Assembly (NCBI GenBank): GCA_002347025.1
Contig: DEAE01000002.1
Span: 103,757 to 167,756, forward strand
DNA length: 64,000 bases
Origin: Acidobacteria bacterium UBA2990
GTDB taxonomy: Bacteria; Acidobacteriota; Vicinamibacteria; Vicinamibacterales; UBA8438
Direction: 5' to 3'
Part shown: positions 63,943 to 64,000 of the stretch, one piece after another
Layout: every line of letters begins with the position of its first letter
Numbering within the stretch: position 1 is the stretch's first letter
Position numbers and translations under genes: made by a program
Notes under the pieces: model-generated
What the model was told of the DNA's origin: nothing
Database searches by the model: none
Seen by the model: only the letters and a program-made list of their open reading frames with translations

Positions 63943-64000
63943 TTAGTTGAGCTGATATTCTGGGGTGCTCATGATTAAGTGGGTCACCATGCGCAGCGGG
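63943..64000 (-). CDS. DUF1800 protein, last residues only
   Basis: The minus strand from the window edge reads LRMVTHLIMSTPEYQLN and stops at TAA (63943-63945). This matches the usual C-terminal end of DUF1800 proteins (a helix then SPEFQ-like). It is 20 bases before the DUF1501 ATG, as expected of the DUF1800-DUF1501 pair. Too short for more. Confidence 0.55.
   Translation of the reverse strand, partial: PLRMVTHLIMSTPEYQLN

Overview
The window looks like a chromosomal segment of a diderm (Gram-negative) bacterium, most likely an Acidobacteriota of the Vicinamibacteria type (inference). The envelope genes (BamA/TamA-like barrel, PagL-type lipid A deacylase, many Tat and lipoprotein signals) show a diderm. 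The density of PQQ/FAD oxidoreductases, DUF1592, DUF1552, DUF1501, DUF3179 and DUF4159 proteins, periplasmic ankyrin proteins and a fused F420-precursor synthase fits that group. No rRNA, tRNA, CRISPR array or insertion sequence was seen.

Layout. 0-9.6 kb: a partial lipoprotein, an M48 protease, an Omp85-like barrel and a lipid-remodelling block in which a neutral-ceramidase-like gene overlaps a membrane ceramidase (CREST) gene, next to PagL. Then a TlpA-like thioredoxin and a DUF4159 protein. 9.8-14 kb: a PQQ dehydrogenase pseudogene with an internal deletion, and a Tat-exported FAD enzyme with a partner. 14.2-29.6 kb: two copies of a three-gene cassette, DUF1592 diheme protein, then Tat-exported DUF1552, then exported ankyrin protein, separated by a PQQ alcohol-dehydrogenase-like gene, an OsmC protein and a GMC oxidoreductase. 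29.8-39.9 kb: an apparent iron/haem island with four Fur-box-like palindromes, a TolB-like lipoprotein, a small Cys-rich membrane protein, an exported protein with four CbiX-like chelatase repeats, a PepSY membrane protein, a PQQ/BamB-like propeller, a Ser/Asp-rich Tat lipoprotein and a CcsA/HemX-like protein, followed by a diverged RelA/SpoT-like protein. 40.2-45.6 kb: the third cassette, inverted. 46-51.5 kb: fused CofG-CofH (FbiC) and a three-gene lipid operon. 52-57.7 kb: an exported esterase, a cytochrome c and two PQQ dehydrogenases. 57.7-64 kb: an epoxide hydrolase pseudogene, a DUF3179 protein, an exported protein of unknown role, an MFS transporter, and DUF1501 with the end of a DUF1800 gene.

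How it works together (inference). Many products are exported redox proteins: PQQ and FAD dehydrogenases that would oxidise alcohols or related substrates outside the cytoplasm, cytochromes that would take the electrons, and the thrice-repeated DUF1592-DUF1552-ankyrin cassette, whose role is unknown. The cassette and the iron/haem island with its exported multi-chelatase protein are the best candidates for undescribed systems. Three gene remnants that a start-codon-based ORF search would miss or misread (9797-11174, 39923-40177, 57714-58397) show ongoing gene loss.
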